From assembly GCF_001693385.1 (NCBI RefSeq), contig NZ_CP016428.1, positions 3,968,001 through 4,032,000 of the forward strand: a stretch of DNA of 64,000 nt, read 5' to 3'. Within the stretch, counting starts at the first letter, position 1. Each line of letters opens with the position of its first letter. This document shows, one piece after another, positions 28,946 through 38,299 of the stretch. Source of the DNA: Bradyrhizobium icense. Its GTDB lineage: Bacteria; Pseudomonadota; Alphaproteobacteria; Rhizobiales; Xanthobacteraceae. The notes beneath the pieces were generated by a model that saw nothing but the letters and a program-made list of their open reading frames with translations, had not been told where the DNA came from and made no database searches. The translations under genes and the position numbers were made by a program.

Positions 28946-29332
28946 ATGGGTTTTGCGATGCGCCGCCGGCTGAGGAATTTCCTGCCAATCGTCCTGATTG
29001 CACTGGTGGTGCAGATTTTTGCACCGATCGGCGCATGCTGGGCGGCCAGCATCGCGGCCTCCGATCCGCTCGCCGGCGCCGTGATCTGCCACGGCAATGG
29101 CGCGCCTGGTGCCGGGCAGGCCGACCAGGCCGGCCACCGCGCCCATGACGGATGCTGTTCGGTTTGCAACGTGCTGCAGACCGGAGCCCCGGTCGACCCG
29201 CCGCAGATATCCGAGATCATCGCGATCGATCGCCAGGCCGAACGTGTGGTCTGGGTCGAGTTTACCCTCGACCGGTTCGCTTCCCGTGCCGGCTCGCATG
29301 CGCAGGCGCGCGCGCCTCCTGCCATTTCCTGA
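28946..29332 (+). CDS. Small exported cysteine-containing protein (DUF2946-like)
   Basis: A 128-aa protein with an N-terminal signal or anchor (RRRLRNFLPIVLIALVVQIF, then a site near CWAAS) and a central His/Cys cluster HDGCCSVCNVL (about 70-80) that could bind metal. It resembles DUF2946 proteins found next to TonB receptors and copper proteins; it may correspond in place to the first gene of the B. japonicum pcu operon, but I cannot align them here. The start could also be ATG 28958, which puts the arginines at the extreme N-terminus. Confidence 0.65.
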   Translation: MGFAMRRRLRNFLPIVLIALVVQIFAPIGACWAASIAASDPLAGAVICHGNGAPGAGQADQAGHRAHDGCCSVCNVLQTGAPVDPPQISEIIAIDRQAERVVWVEFTLDRFASRAGSHAQARAPPAIS

Positions 29333-29425
29333 CCTCACTTGACCTCCGTCAACCGGTGCGGCCGCCGCCGTGCCAGTTCGTTCAATTGAGCAAGCCGGCC
29401 AAAGAGCTGGCGTCAGGAATGTTCT

Positions 29426-31813
29426 ATGTATCCTCATCGTGCCTTGGGGAGCGCGAGCCTGCTCGCGCTCGGCAGCGCGCTATCTCTCATGCCGTCGAAT
29501 GCGACCGCCCAGACCGCACTGCCGGCGGTGACCATCGATGCGCCGCGCACCGCCACCCGGGCTGCGGCCCGCAAGCCGGTTGTTCGTGCGTCTGCCCGGA
29601 CGCAGGCGAGGCCGCCTTCGGCGGACCCCGCGCCTGCTGCACCGCTAACCGCGGGCATCACCCCGAGCGTGGCGCGGGCTCTCCTTTACCAGGCGCCCAA
29701 CGGCCAGACCGAGACGACCATCGACCGCAGCCGGTTCGAGAACCGGCCGGCGTTCTCCTTGGCCGACGTGCTGCGCGACAGCCCGGGTATCTCGGTGAAG
29801 CAGGGCAACGGGCCGCGCGATATCGGCATCTCGATTCGCGGTTCCAACGCCCGAAACGGTTTCGGCATCCGCAACCTCGTGATCTTTGACGACGGCTTTC
29901 CGGTCACGCAGCCGGACGGGCTTTCCCGCAGCGATCTGATCGACCCCAAGGCCTATGGCGCGATCGATGTCATCCGGGGTCCGTCGTCGGCGCTCTTTGG
30001 CAACTACGCGATCGGCGGCGCGCTTAATTTCCGCACCCGTCCGGGACGTACCATCGAGGGGGTCGAATACGGCGTCGATGGCGGCAGCTTCGGCTATCTC
30101 AACAACTACCTCGCCGCAGGCAAGAAGGTCGGCAATTTCGAGTATTCGCTGTTTGCCAGCGATGCGCGCGGCGATGGATTTATCGGCAATAGCTGGTTCA
30201 ACACCCAGACGGTGAATTTCTTAGGCACGTTGCAGGCGACGCCCGATGACCGCTTCACCGTAAAATTCATCAACAACAATCTCGATACCCACCTTCCGCT
30301 CCGGTACACGCTCAACCAGTTCTACCAAAATCCGTTCCAGCAAGGCTGCGCGACGGGCGACGCCGCCGCAGTCGCACGTGGATGTGCAACGGTCTTGCTG
30401 AACAATAACGGCTTCAACACCGCCGCAGGAACCGATCGGGAAACGGCGCTACAGGCCGGCCTCGGGCGTAACGACCGCCGAACCATCGTCGGCGGGCGAT
30501 GGGAGCACGATTTCGACAACACCACCACCTGGCGCAACCAGTTTGTGTTCGACGACCGCAACATCAATCAGCCGACCGGCGCCACCAGCGCGATCGGCGA
30601 TTTTCCGTCGTACAACTACATGAGCGACATCACCAAGCGCGGCGAAATTTTCGGCTTGGAGTCCACTACCTATTTCGGCGCCTTCTACAACACGCTGACC
30701 GCGTCGAGCGATACGCGAATGCTGATGCCGGGCGGCAATGCGACGCTGGGCAGGCTGCAAAGCAATACCTGGAGCGAGACCACGAATTACGGCGTTCGTG
30801 CGCGCGAGGAATTGAAACTGACGCCGCAACTGACCGCCATTGCCGGCATCGGCTGGGAAACCACACATCTGAAGGGGATCAATACCGCTTACAATTACGG
30901 AACGTCGCCGGTTCCGAACCCGACGATCACCCCAACGACGGCCGACCGGCAATTCCAGAACACCGCGCCCGAGCTGGCACTTCTCTACAAGCTCAATCCC
31001 GAATGGCTGTTGCGCGCGCGCGTCGCCACCGGATATGGCACGCCGCAGGTCGGCAACCTCTTCAGTCTCTCTGACGGCACCAACGGCAACAATACGCAGC
31101 TAAGGACGCAGAGGAACATCGGCTATGATTTCGGCTTTGACTGGACGCCAAACACCACACTCAAATTCAGCGCGACCGCCTTCTATGAATTCTTCAAAGA
31201 CGAACTTGTGACCCAGGCGACGCCGGCGGCAGGCATCACTTACACATTCAACGCGCCGCGGTCCGAGCATCGCGGGGTGGAACTCGCCGCCGACTGGAAA
31301 TTCTATCCGGGCTGGCGCTTCACTGCAGCCTATACCTATCTCGATCAATTCTACACCGAATATACGGAAGACATCAGAAGCCAAGGCGCAGGCGGGACGG
31401 TCTTCAGCTTCAACCGCGCCGGCAACAAGATCCCTGGCATCTCGCCGCACGAACTGACGGCGCGGCTCGGCTATGAACAGATGTGGGGGCCGCTTGCAGG
31501 CCTCGGCGCGTTCGTCGAGGTGCAGTGGAAGGACTCGTTTTGGATGGACAACGCCAATCTGCAGAAGGCGCCCGGCTACGAACTGGTCAATCTCAACGTC
31601 CACTACAAGACGGACCTCGTGTCCGACTATTTCAAGTCGCTGAATCTCTACTTCGAGGTCAGGAACGTGTTCGACCGGACCTATGTGGCTTCCGCGAACA
31701 ATATCGGAAACACGGTCACGGCCGCCGGCCTCCAAGGTCTCAGCACGGCCGGCTCGGTCTACGCCGGCTCGCCGCGCGCGTTCATTGCCGGAATGAAGCT
31801 GGCATTCAAATGA
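29426..31813 (+). CDS. TonB-dependent outer-membrane receptor, probably for copper
   Basis: A 795-aa outer-membrane receptor: signal peptide 1-29 (SLLALGSALSLMPSNATAQT), a proline/alanine-rich linker, a plug domain at about 85-200 (FSLADVLRDSPGISVKQGNG, IRGSNARNGFGIRNLVIFDD, DVIRGPSSALFGNYAIGGAL), then a 22-strand-type barrel to the C-terminal aromatic YAGSPRAFIAGMKLAFK. It takes up a ligand with energy from TonB. The presence of a PCuAC chaperone and a TlpA-like protein downstream makes copper, or a copper chelate, the likely cargo (inference; compare PcuB of B. japonicum). Confidence 0.92.
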   Translation: MYPHRALGSASLLALGSALSLMPSNATAQTALPAVTIDAPRTATRAAARKPVVRASARTQARPPSADPAPAAPLTAGITPSVARALLYQAPNGQTETTIDRSRFENRPAFSLADVLRDSPGISVKQGNGPRDIGISIRGSNARNGFGIRNLVIFDDGFPVTQPDGLSRSDLIDPKAYGAIDVIRGPSSALFGNYAIGGALNFRTRPGRTIEGVEYGVDGGSFGYLNNYLAAGKKVGNFEYSLFASDARGDGFIGNSWFNTQTVNFLGTLQATPDDRFTVKFINNNLDTHLPLRYTLNQFYQNPFQQGCATGDAAAVARGCATVLLNNNGFNTAAGTDRETALQAGLGRNDRRTIVGGRWEHDFDNTTTWRNQFVFDDRNINQPTGATSAIGDFPSYNYMSDITKRGEIFGLESTTYFGAFYNTLTASSDTRMLMPGGNATLGRLQSNTWSETTNYGVRAREELKLTPQLTAIAGIGWETTHLKGINTAYNYGTSPVPNPTITPTTADRQFQNTAPELALLYKLNPEWLLRARVATGYGTPQVGNLFSLSDGTNGNNTQLRTQRNIGYDFGFDWTPNTTLKFSATAFYEFFKDELVTQATPAAGITYTFNAPRSEHRGVELAADWKFYPGWRFTAAYTYLDQFYTEYTEDIRSQGAGGTVFSFNRAGNKIPGISPHELTARLGYEQMWGPLAGLGAFVEVQWKDSFWMDNANLQKAPGYELVNLNVHYKTDLVSDYFKSLNLYFEVRNVFDRTYVASANNIGNTVTAAGLQGLSTAGSVYAGSPRAFIAGMKLAFK

Positions 31814-31842
31814 CCGGACAACAACGCAGGAGGAGTAAAGCC

Positions 31843-33057
31843 ATGCTGCGAATGAGCCTGCTCGCCACGCTCGCCTTCGCGCTTTGCCAAAGCGCAGCGA
31901 ACGCACAAATGAGCCATCATCAGCATGCCTCGGAAGCGGCGTGCGAGGATGCCATCTTGCGCTGCGCGTCGAAGGTGACGCCGGCCTTCGCGCCGGACGG
32001 AACGCTGTGGCTCGCCTGGATGGCAGGCGGGCATATATCGGTAGCGAGTTCGAAGGATGAGGGCCGCAGCTTTTCTGCGCCGGTTCAGGTGACCAGGGAA
32101 AAACTCAACCTCGATTGGGGACCGGACGCACGGCCCCAGGTCGTCATCGAGAAGAATGGCGGCATTGCACTGGCGTTTTCGCGCTTCCGGGACAAGGCGT
32201 TCAATGGCCAGGTGCTGACCACCAGGTCGGCCGATGGCGGCCAGAGCTTTGCCGAGCTGCGGCCGATCACGTCGAGCAATGAGAGCCAGCGCTTCGTGGC
32301 GCTCGGTCTTGATGCGGACGGTTCGGTGTTTGCGGCCTGGATCGACAAGCGCAACCGTGTGCCGGCGCGTGAGGAGGGCAGGAAATACCAAGGCGCAGGG
32401 TTGTTCTTCGCGTCGTCGAAGGACGGCGGCGCGGTCTATTCCGAGACGCACCTGGCAGCCGACAACACCTGCGAATGCTGCCGGCTTGGCCTGGCGTTCG
32501 CAGGCCCGGGCCGCCCCGTGGTCGTGTTCAGGAACATCTTCGAAGGCGGCGTGCGGGATCACGCGATCATGACGTTCGCCGATCCGGATGCGCCGGGCGA
32601 GGTTCGCCGCGTCAGCAACGACGACTGGCAGATCGCCGCGTGCCCGCACCATGGGCCAAGCCTTTCCATCTCACCCGCGGGCACTTACCACGTGACGTGG
32701 TACACGAGCGGCAAGGCGCGCAAGGGGCTGTTCTACGCTCGCTCGCAGGACGAAGGCCGCACGTTTTCCGATCCGCTTCCGCTCGGCCGCGCCGATCGTA
32801 ACCCGACACGGCCATACGTCCTTGCCGGTCCGCACGGCACCACCATGGTCTGGAAGGAGTTCGACGGCGAGAAGACGGCGATTAACGCGATGACGTCGCG
32901 CGACGAGGGCAAGAGCTGGTCAACGCCATCAGCGATCGCCACGACGACGGATACATCGGACCACCCGCTGCTGGTCAGCGATGGACGCAAGACCTACCTG
33001 TCCTGGATGACGAAGGCCGACGGCTATCGCCTTCTGCCGATCGGAGATGGATCATGA
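31843..33057 (+). CDS. Exported sialidase-like beta-propeller protein with Cys/His motifs
   Basis: A 404-aa exported protein (signal peptide MLRMSLLATLAFALCQSAANA). The rest is a six-bladed BNR/sialidase-type propeller with Asp-box repeats (SSKDEGRSFS, RSADGGQSFA, SSKDGGAVYS, RSQDEGRTFS, TSRDEGKSWS). It also has MSHHQH at the mature N-terminus, Cys34/Cys41, a CECC cluster at 210-213 and CPHH at 267-270. These are unusual for sialidases and look like metal ligands. I choose ATG 31843 because AGGAGGAG precedes it; an ATG at 31810 overlaps the receptor stop. Its stop overlaps the next gene. Confidence 0.85.
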   Translation: MLRMSLLATLAFALCQSAANAQMSHHQHASEAACEDAILRCASKVTPAFAPDGTLWLAWMAGGHISVASSKDEGRSFSAPVQVTREKLNLDWGPDARPQVVIEKNGGIALAFSRFRDKAFNGQVLTTRSADGGQSFAELRPITSSNESQRFVALGLDADGSVFAAWIDKRNRVPAREEGRKYQGAGLFFASSKDGGAVYSETHLAADNTCECCRLGLAFAGPGRPVVVFRNIFEGGVRDHAIMTFADPDAPGEVRRVSNDDWQIAACPHHGPSLSISPAGTYHVTWYTSGKARKGLFYARSQDEGRTFSDPLPLGRADRNPTRPYVLAGPHGTTMVWKEFDGEKTAINAMTSRDEGKSWSTPSAIATTTDTSDHPLLVSDGRKTYLSWMTKADGYRLLPIGDGS

Positions 33058-33563
33058 AACGCCTCCTGCTCGCCGCCATGTTCCTCCTAGCCTGTCTGGG
33101 CGCCGCGCCCGGCGCCGAGACGCCGTCCGGGCTTACGCTCAAGCCGTTTGTGCGCGGAAGCTGGCAGGACGTGCTGCGTTCGCATGCCGGGCGTCCGACT
33201 TTGGTGCATTTCTGGGGCGTTACCTGCGGTCCTTGCAAGGTCGAATTGCCGCTGCTCGGACAATTCATGAAGGACCATTCCGATAATATCGACGTCGTGA
33301 TGATCAGCGCCGATCTGGTCCCGAACCTGGACAGCGCAACGCGTGCGATGCTGGAGAAGGCCGGGCTCGGGACAGTGGAGAACTGGATTTTCCGCGACGG
33401 CTTCGTCGAACGCCTTCGATTCGAGATTGACCCCGCCTGGCAGGGGGATATCCCACGCACGCTCCTGATCGGGCGGGATGGAACCGTCACCACGATCGAA
33501 GGTTCGGCAGAAATACCGGACATCGAAAAATGGTTGGTTCAGCAAAGGGCCGCGAACAAATAA
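33054..33563 (+). CDS. TlpA-like periplasmic thioredoxin-family protein
   Basis: A 169-aa exported thioredoxin-fold protein: signal peptide 1-20 (RLLLAAMFLLACLGAAPG) and the redox site WGVTCGPCK with Cys58 and Cys61. Proteins of this type reduce cysteines of copper-site proteins or c-type cytochromes in the periplasm. The ATG overlaps the stop of the propeller gene (ATGA), so the two are translated together. It might keep the CECC cluster of its neighbour reduced, which is inference. Confidence 0.88.
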   Translation: MKRLLLAAMFLLACLGAAPGAETPSGLTLKPFVRGSWQDVLRSHAGRPTLVHFWGVTCGPCKVELPLLGQFMKDHSDNIDVVMISADLVPNLDSATRAMLEKAGLGTVENWIFRDGFVERLRFEIDPAWQGDIPRTLLIGRDGTVTTIEGSAEIPDIEKWLVQQRAANK

Positions 33564-33590
33564 GGATGCAATCCCGCTATTGTGAACACG

Positions 33591-33607
33591 AACGTAGCGT
33601 TCTCAAG
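33591..33607 (+). repeat. Fragment of the REP-like element
   Basis: AACGTAGCGTTCTCAAG differs in one base from the first 17 bases of the element at 15181-15245 (AACGTAGCGTTTTCAAG). The rest of the element is absent. It lies between the TlpA-like gene and the PCuAC gene. Confidence 0.5.
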
Positions 33608-33675
33608 TTAATGCGGCGGCGGCCCTCGGCCGTCCGTTGTGTGTCGGCCATACTTCATAAATCGAAAGACATCCG

Positions 33676-34200
33676 ATGAAACGTGTCTTGCCATTCTTCG
33701 CCTTCGCCACCCTGTTTGCTCTCCTGGGCACGCCCACGCACGCCCAGGAGGTCAAGGCCGGAGACCTCGTCATCACGCAGGCCTGGAGCCGCGCGACGCC
33801 GAGCGGCGCAAAAATCGCCGGCGGGTATCTCACCGTCGAGAACAAGGGCAGCGCGCCGGACAGGCTTGTTGGCGGCTCGGGCGACAACATCGGCAAGGTC
33901 GAGATTCACGAGATGGCCATGAAAAACGGCATCATGACGATGCGGCCGCTCGACAAGGGCCTGCCGATCGAGCCGGGCAAGACCGTCAAGCTCGCGCCGG
34001 GCGGCTATCATCTGATGCTGATGGATCTGAAGCAGCCCTTCAAGCAGGGCAACAAGGTGCCGGTCACCCTCGAATTCGAGAAGGCGGGAAAGGTGACGTT
34101 GTCGCTCGACGTGCAGGGCGTTGGTGCGCAGGGGCCGGCGGGTGCGGATCATTCAGGCCACATGGGCACGAAGCACGATCATTCCGGCATGAAGAAATAG
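33676..34200 (+). CDS. PCuAC-type periplasmic copper chaperone
   Basis: A 174-aa exported chaperone that binds Cu(I) and delivers it to cytochrome c oxidase. Signal peptide 1-23 (FAFATLFALLGTPTHAQ). The copper site H-x10-M-x22-H-x-M is formed by His78, Met89, His112 and Met114 (EIHEMAMKNGIMTM and GGYHLMLMDL). The tail is rich in His and Met (HSGHMGTKHDHSGMKK), adding a second possible copper site. It closes the copper-type operon after a 112-bp gap. It is related to PcuC of B. japonicum. Confidence 0.93.
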   Translation: MKRVLPFFAFATLFALLGTPTHAQEVKAGDLVITQAWSRATPSGAKIAGGYLTVENKGSAPDRLVGGSGDNIGKVEIHEMAMKNGIMTMRPLDKGLPIEPGKTVKLAPGGYHLMLMDLKQPFKQGNKVPVTLEFEKAGKVTLSLDVQGVGAQGPAGADHSGHMGTKHDHSGMKK

Positions 34201-34221
34201 TGGGCGGCTTGCGTAGGCTTG

Positions 34222-34345
34222 TGTAGGGTGGGCAAAGGCGTATTTGCGCCGTGCCCACCATCTATCGGCAGATCGCTGGATATCGTGGGCACGCTTCCGC
34301 CTTTGCTCTTCGAGCTAGGCGGACAAGTCGCTTTGCGCACCCTGC
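34222..34345. repeat. Interspersed GTAGGGTGGGC-type repeat
   Basis: The gap before proS contains a hairpin with arms GGTGGGCA (34227-34234) and TGCCCACC (34252-34259) around an inner GGCG/CGCC stem, and a second part with GTGGGCACGCTTCCGCCTTTGCTC. I recall many intergenic copies of this GTGGGCA...TGCCCAC type in Bradyrhizobium. It explains most of the 286-bp gap; the remainder (34346-34486) should hold the proS promoter, which I did not recognise. Confidence 0.6.
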
Positions 34346-34486
34346 AAAACCAACAGTTCACAGGCAAAACGACCTACAAATCCGCGTTTTCAGAGGCTTT
34401 TTCGCGGCTTCTGGCCTTGTGTTTTCGCACCCGATCCGGTTTCACTGCACCTCTTCCGGTAGCCCACTGATTCCTCGAGTTGTCCC

Positions 34487-35806
34487 ATGCGGTTGTCGCG
34501 GTTTTTTCTACCCATCCTGAAAGAAAATCCGAAAGAGGCGGAGATCGTCTCGCATCGGCTGATGCTACGCGCGGGCATGATGCGGCAGGAGGCGGCCGGC
34601 ATTTACGCCTGGCTGCCGCTGGGCTTCCGGGTTTTGAAGAAGATCGAGCAGATCGTCCGCGAGGAACAGGACCGCGCCGGCGCCCTGGAACTGTTGATGC
34701 CGACGCTGCAACTCGCCGACCTCTGGCGCGAGAGCGGCCGCTACGACGCCTACGGTCCGGAAATGCTCCGCATCAGCGACCGCCACAAGCGCGAACTGCT
34801 CTATGGGCCGACGAACGAGGAAATGATCACCGAGATCTTTCGCGCCTACGTCAAATCTTACCGGAACCTGCCGCTCAATCTCTACCACATCCAGTGGAAG
34901 TTCCGCGACGAGCAGCGTCCGCGCTTCGGCGTGATGCGCGGCCGCGAGTTCCTGATGAAGGACGCGTACTCCTTCGATATCGACGAGGCGGCGGCGCGCC
35001 GTTCCTATAACCGGATGTTCGTCGCCTATTTGCGCACCTTCGCGCGAATGGGATTGAAGGCGATTCCGATGCGCGCCGAGACCGGGCCGATCGGCGGCGA
35101 TCTCAGCCATGAATTCATCGTGCTCGCGGAAACCGGCGAGTCCGGCGTATTCTGCAACAGCGACGTGCTGAACCTGCCGATCCCGCCCGACGACGTCGAT
35201 TACGATGGCGATCTGACGCCGATTATCAAGCAATGGACGTCGGTCTATGCCGCAACCGAGGACGTCCACGATGCCGCTCGCTACGAGCGCGAAGTGCCGG
35301 CCGACAAGCGCGTCAACACGCGCGGCATCGAGGTAGGCCAGATCTTCTATTTCGGCACCAAATATTCCGATGCGATGAAGGCGCTGGTCGCCGGCCCCAA
35401 CGGCGTCGACGTGCCGATCCATGGCGGCTCCTACGGTGTCGGTGTCTCGCGGCTCGTCGGCGCCATCATCGAGGCCTGCCATGACGATGCCGGCATCAAG
35501 TGGCCGGAAGCCGTGGCACCGTTCACGGCCGTGATCTTGAACCTGAAGCAGGGGGACGCTGCCGTCGATGGCGCCTGCGAGAAGCTTTATCGCGAGCTTC
35601 AGGCCAAGGGCGTCGATGTGCTCTATGACGACACCGACCAGCGCGCCGGCGCGAAATTCGCGGCCGCCGACCTGATCGGCATTCCCTGGCAGATTCTGGT
35701 CGGGCCGAAGGGCCTCGCCGAGGGCAAGCTCGAGGTCAAGCAGCGCAGCGACGGTTCGCGCGAGAACCTCAGCCCGGCGGAAGTGGTGGCGAAGATCGCG
35801 GGATAA
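34487..35806 (+). CDS. proS: Prolyl-tRNA synthetase, short alphaproteobacterial type
   Basis: Class II aminoacyl-tRNA synthetase charging tRNA-Pro. The 439-aa length indicates the form without the inserted editing domain. Motif 2 is visible in [21 protein letters not shown], split as [10 protein letters not shown] and [13 protein letters not shown]; motif 3 is in [14 protein letters not shown]; the anticodon-binding domain follows (about 340-439). The lack of editing domain is relevant to the YbaK-type deacylase at 48863-49330, which may edit mischarged tRNA-Pro. Confidence 0.96.
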   Translation: MRLSRFFLPILKENPKEAEIVSHRLMLRAGMMRQEAAGIYAWLPLGFRVLKKIEQIVREEQDRAGALELLMPTLQLADLWRESGRYDAYGPEMLRISDRHKRELLYGPTNEEMITEIFRAYVKSYRNLPLNLYHIQWKFRDEQRPRFGVMRGREFLMKDAYSFDIDEAAARRSYNRMFVAYLRTFARMGLKAIPMRAETGPIGGDLSHEFIVLAETGESGVFCNSDVLNLPIPPDDVDYDGDLTPIIKQWTSVYAATEDVHDAARYEREVPADKRVNTRGIEVGQIFYFGTKYSDAMKALVAGPNGVDVPIHGGSYGVGVSRLVGAIIEACHDDAGIKWPEAVAPFTAVILNLKQGDAAVDGACEKLYRELQAKGVDVLYDDTDQRAGAKFAAADLIGIPWQILVGPKGLAEGKLEVKQRSDGSRENLSPAEVVAKIAG

Positions 35807-35875
35807 GATATCCACCGCGGCTGTAATGTTGGCCAATAAGGCCACATTTGGCCCGAATCATGGGATTATCAAGTA

Positions 35876-37156
35876 ATGGATGAGACCATGAACGAGACAG
35901 CTCGAACTCCGCCTTTTGCGCCCTTCGAATGGCTGCTGTCCGGGCGTTACTTGCGGGCGCGTCGCAAGGAAGGCTTCATTTCCGTCATCGCCGGCTTTTC
36001 GTTCCTCGGCATCATGCTCGGCGTCGCCACGCTGATCATCGTGATGGCCGTGATGAACGGCTTTCGCAAGGAACTCCTGGACAAGATCCTCGGGCTCAAC
36101 GGTCATCTGTTGGTGCAGCCGCTGGAATCGCCGCTGACCGACTGGAAGGACGTCGCCGAGCGCATCAGCCAGGTCGACGGCATCCGCCTTGCCGCGCCGG
36201 TCGTGGACGGCCAGGCGCTGGCCTCCTCGGCCTTCAACGCCGCCGGCGTGCTGGTACGCGGCATGCGCTCTGCGGACCTGAACAACCTCACCTCGATCGC
36301 CAAGAACATCAAGCAAGGCACGATGGAGGGGTTTGACGAGGGGCAGGGCGTCATCATCGGACGGCGGCTCGCCGATCAATTGTCGCTGCATGCCGGCGAC
36401 ACCATCACGCTGGTTGCGCCCAAGGGCGCAGTGACTCCGATGGGCACGACGCCGCGCATAAAACCCTATAAGGTGGCGGCCGTGTTCGAGATCGGCATGT
36501 CGGAATATGACGCCAGCTTCGTGTTCATGCCGCTGCCGGAGTCGCAGGCTTATTTCAACCGCAAGGACGACGTCACTGCGATCGAGATATTCACGAGCAA
36601 CCCCGATCGAATCGATGCGTTCCGCAAGAGCGTGACGGAGGCCGCAGGAAGACCGGTGTTTCTGGTCGACTGGCGGCAGCGCAACTCGACCTTCTTCAAC
36701 GCGCTTCAGGTCGAGCGCAATGTGATGTTTTTGATCCTGACCATGATCGTGCTGGTTGCCGCGCTCAACATCGTCTCTGGGCTGATCATGCTGGTCAAGG
36801 ACAAGGGCCAGGATATCGCCATCCTGCGCACCATGGGCGCCTCGCAGGGCTCGATCATGCGGATATTCCTGATCACGGGCGCTGCGATCGGCGTGGTCGG
36901 CACGCTGACCGGGTTTTTCGTCGGCATGCTGATCTGCCTGAATATCGAATCGATCCGGCAGTTCCTGTCCTGGATGACCAACACCGAATTGTTCTCGCCG
37001 GAACTTTATTTCCTCTCCCGGCTGCCGGCCGAGATCGATTTCGGCGAGACCACGGCGGTGGTGATCATGGCGCTGACGCTGTCGTTCCTGGCGACGCTCT
37101 ATCCGTCCTGGCGCGCCGCGCGCCTCGATCCCGTCGACGCGCTCCGGTACGAGTGA
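35876..37156 (+). CDS. lolC: Lipoprotein-releasing ABC transporter permease LolC/LolE type
   Basis: Permease of the system that extracts lipoproteins from the inner membrane for transport to the outer membrane. It has 426 aa with four transmembrane helices: one after the N-terminal [20 protein letters not shown] (about 40-62) and three in the C-terminal half (about 280-300, 325-350, 390-412), with a large periplasmic domain between. Only one such permease is encoded here, so it may work as a homodimer (LolF type). Starts at ATG 35876 or 35888 are both possible. lolD follows after 7 bp. Confidence 0.92.
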   Translation: MDETMNETARTPPFAPFEWLLSGRYLRARRKEGFISVIAGFSFLGIMLGVATLIIVMAVMNGFRKELLDKILGLNGHLLVQPLESPLTDWKDVAERISQVDGIRLAAPVVDGQALASSAFNAAGVLVRGMRSADLNNLTSIAKNIKQGTMEGFDEGQGVIIGRRLADQLSLHAGDTITLVAPKGAVTPMGTTPRIKPYKVAAVFEIGMSEYDASFVFMPLPESQAYFNRKDDVTAIEIFTSNPDRIDAFRKSVTEAAGRPVFLVDWRQRNSTFFNALQVERNVMFLILTMIVLVAALNIVSGLIMLVKDKGQDIAILRTMGASQGSIMRIFLITGAAIGVVGTLTGFFVGMLICLNIESIRQFLSWMTNTELFSPELYFLSRLPAEIDFGETTAVVIMALTLSFLATLYPSWRAARLDPVDALRYE

Positions 37157-37163
37157 GGACGAG

Positions 37164-37862
37164 ATGGCCGAGGAGGCGGAAGATGTACCCGTTATCTATC
37201 TCCACGAGATAAAACGCGAGTACAGACAGGGCGAGGCGACGCTGACCATCCTCAACGGCGCCAAGCTTGCGCTGTGGGCGGGACAGTCGGTAGCGCTGGT
37301 GGCGCCGTCGGGGTCGGGCAAGTCGACGCTGCTGCACATCGCGGGCCTGCTCGAAAGCCCCGATGACGGCGAGGTCTATGTGGCGGGCACGCCGACCTCG
37401 CAACTATCCGACATCGACCGCACTCAGATCCGGCGCTCCGATATCGGCTTCGTCTATCAGTCGCATCGGCTGTTGCCGGAATTCACCGCGCTCGAAAACG
37501 TCATGCTGCCGCAGATGATCCGCGGCCTCAAACGTTCCGAGACGATCAAGCGCTCGCAGGAGATTTTGGCCTATCTCGGCCTCAGCGACCGCATCTCACA
37601 CCGTCCGGCCGAACTGTCCGGCGGCGAGCAGCAGCGCGTCGCCATCGCGCGCGCGGTCGCCAATGCGCCGCGGGCGCTACTCGCCGACGAGCCGACCGGA
37701 AATCTCGATCCGCATACTGCCGATCACGTCTTCAAGGCGCTGATGCAACTCGTGAAGGCGACACAGGTCGCGATGTTGATCGCCACCCACAACATGGAGT
37801 TGGCCGGCCGCATGGACCGGCGGGTGTCGCTCGTCGACGGCCAGGTCGTCGAACTCGAATAA
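37164..37862 (+). CDS. lolD: Lipoprotein-releasing ABC transporter ATP-binding protein
   Basis: ATPase of the lipoprotein-release system, 232 aa. Walker A is APSGSGKST (47-55), the signature [14 protein letters not shown] is at 151-164, Walker B is [13 protein letters not shown]. The Q-loop [20 protein letters not shown] has the LolD-type pattern. It partners the permease encoded just upstream. Its end is 6 bp from the stop of a convergent DUF3551 gene. Confidence 0.95.
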   Translation: MAEEAEDVPVIYLHEIKREYRQGEATLTILNGAKLALWAGQSVALVAPSGSGKSTLLHIAGLLESPDDGEVYVAGTPTSQLSDIDRTQIRRSDIGFVYQSHRLLPEFTALENVMLPQMIRGLKRSETIKRSQEILAYLGLSDRISHRPAELSGGEQQRVAIARAVANAPRALLADEPTGNLDPHTADHVFKALMQLVKATQVAMLIATHNMELAGRMDRRVSLVDGQVVELE

Positions 37863-37868
37863 CGGCGT

Positions 37869-38132
37869 TCAGTAAGCGTTGCGGTACCGTTTGTTGCGAT
37901 ATGCCGACGGTCCCTGAGCATGTGCGAAATAGGGGTTGATCACGCACTGTGCCGAGCGGCCCGACGCCGACATGTTGCATTGGGGTAGAGAAGTATAGGC
38001 ACATTCGTAATAGCTGATCCGGCCATAGACATGCAGGCAGACCGGATAGCGGGGATCGTACGTCTGTGCTTGCGCCGGTGCAGCCGCCGAGGCTGCTCCG
38101 ATTGCCAGAATTGCCAAAGCCAAAATGCGCAT
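37869..38132 (-). CDS. DUF3551 family small exported protein, copy A
   Basis: An 87-aa exported protein: signal peptide MRILALAILAIGAASAAAPAQAQ, then the DUF3551 pattern YPVCLHVYG...YYECAYTSLPQCNMSASGRSAQC with paired cysteines that probably form disulfides. The start at 38132 is preceded by CAAGGAGATT. Function unknown. A paralogue lies 167 bp upstream at 38300-38593; both are leftward, and I recall many such genes in Bradyrhizobium. Confidence 0.85.
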   Translation of the reverse strand: MRILALAILAIGAASAAAPAQAQTYDPRYPVCLHVYGRISYYECAYTSLPQCNMSASGRSAQCVINPYFAHAQGPSAYRNKRYRNAY

Positions 38133-38252
38133 CAGAATCTCCTTGGGGACTGCATCGGTCCGCGTGTGCTGACGGCCAGCAGACATTCGACGCGTTCCGG
38201 CGTCAAATCACGTTCACGCGTTGGAAGTGCGGGCGCGCGGTGGCTCGCGTGC

Positions 38253-38284
38253 GGGATGTCTCGCGGGCGGGATGTCTCGCGGGC
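38253..38284. repeat. Two tandem copies of a 16-bp unit between the DUF3551 genes
   Basis: The unit GGGATGTCTCGCGGGC occurs at 38253-38268 and again at 38269-38284 without a gap; a partial third unit may follow (GGGCGGC). It lies in the upstream region of DUF3551 copy A. Confidence 0.8.
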
Positions 38285-38299
38285 GGGCGGCTTCGCTAC

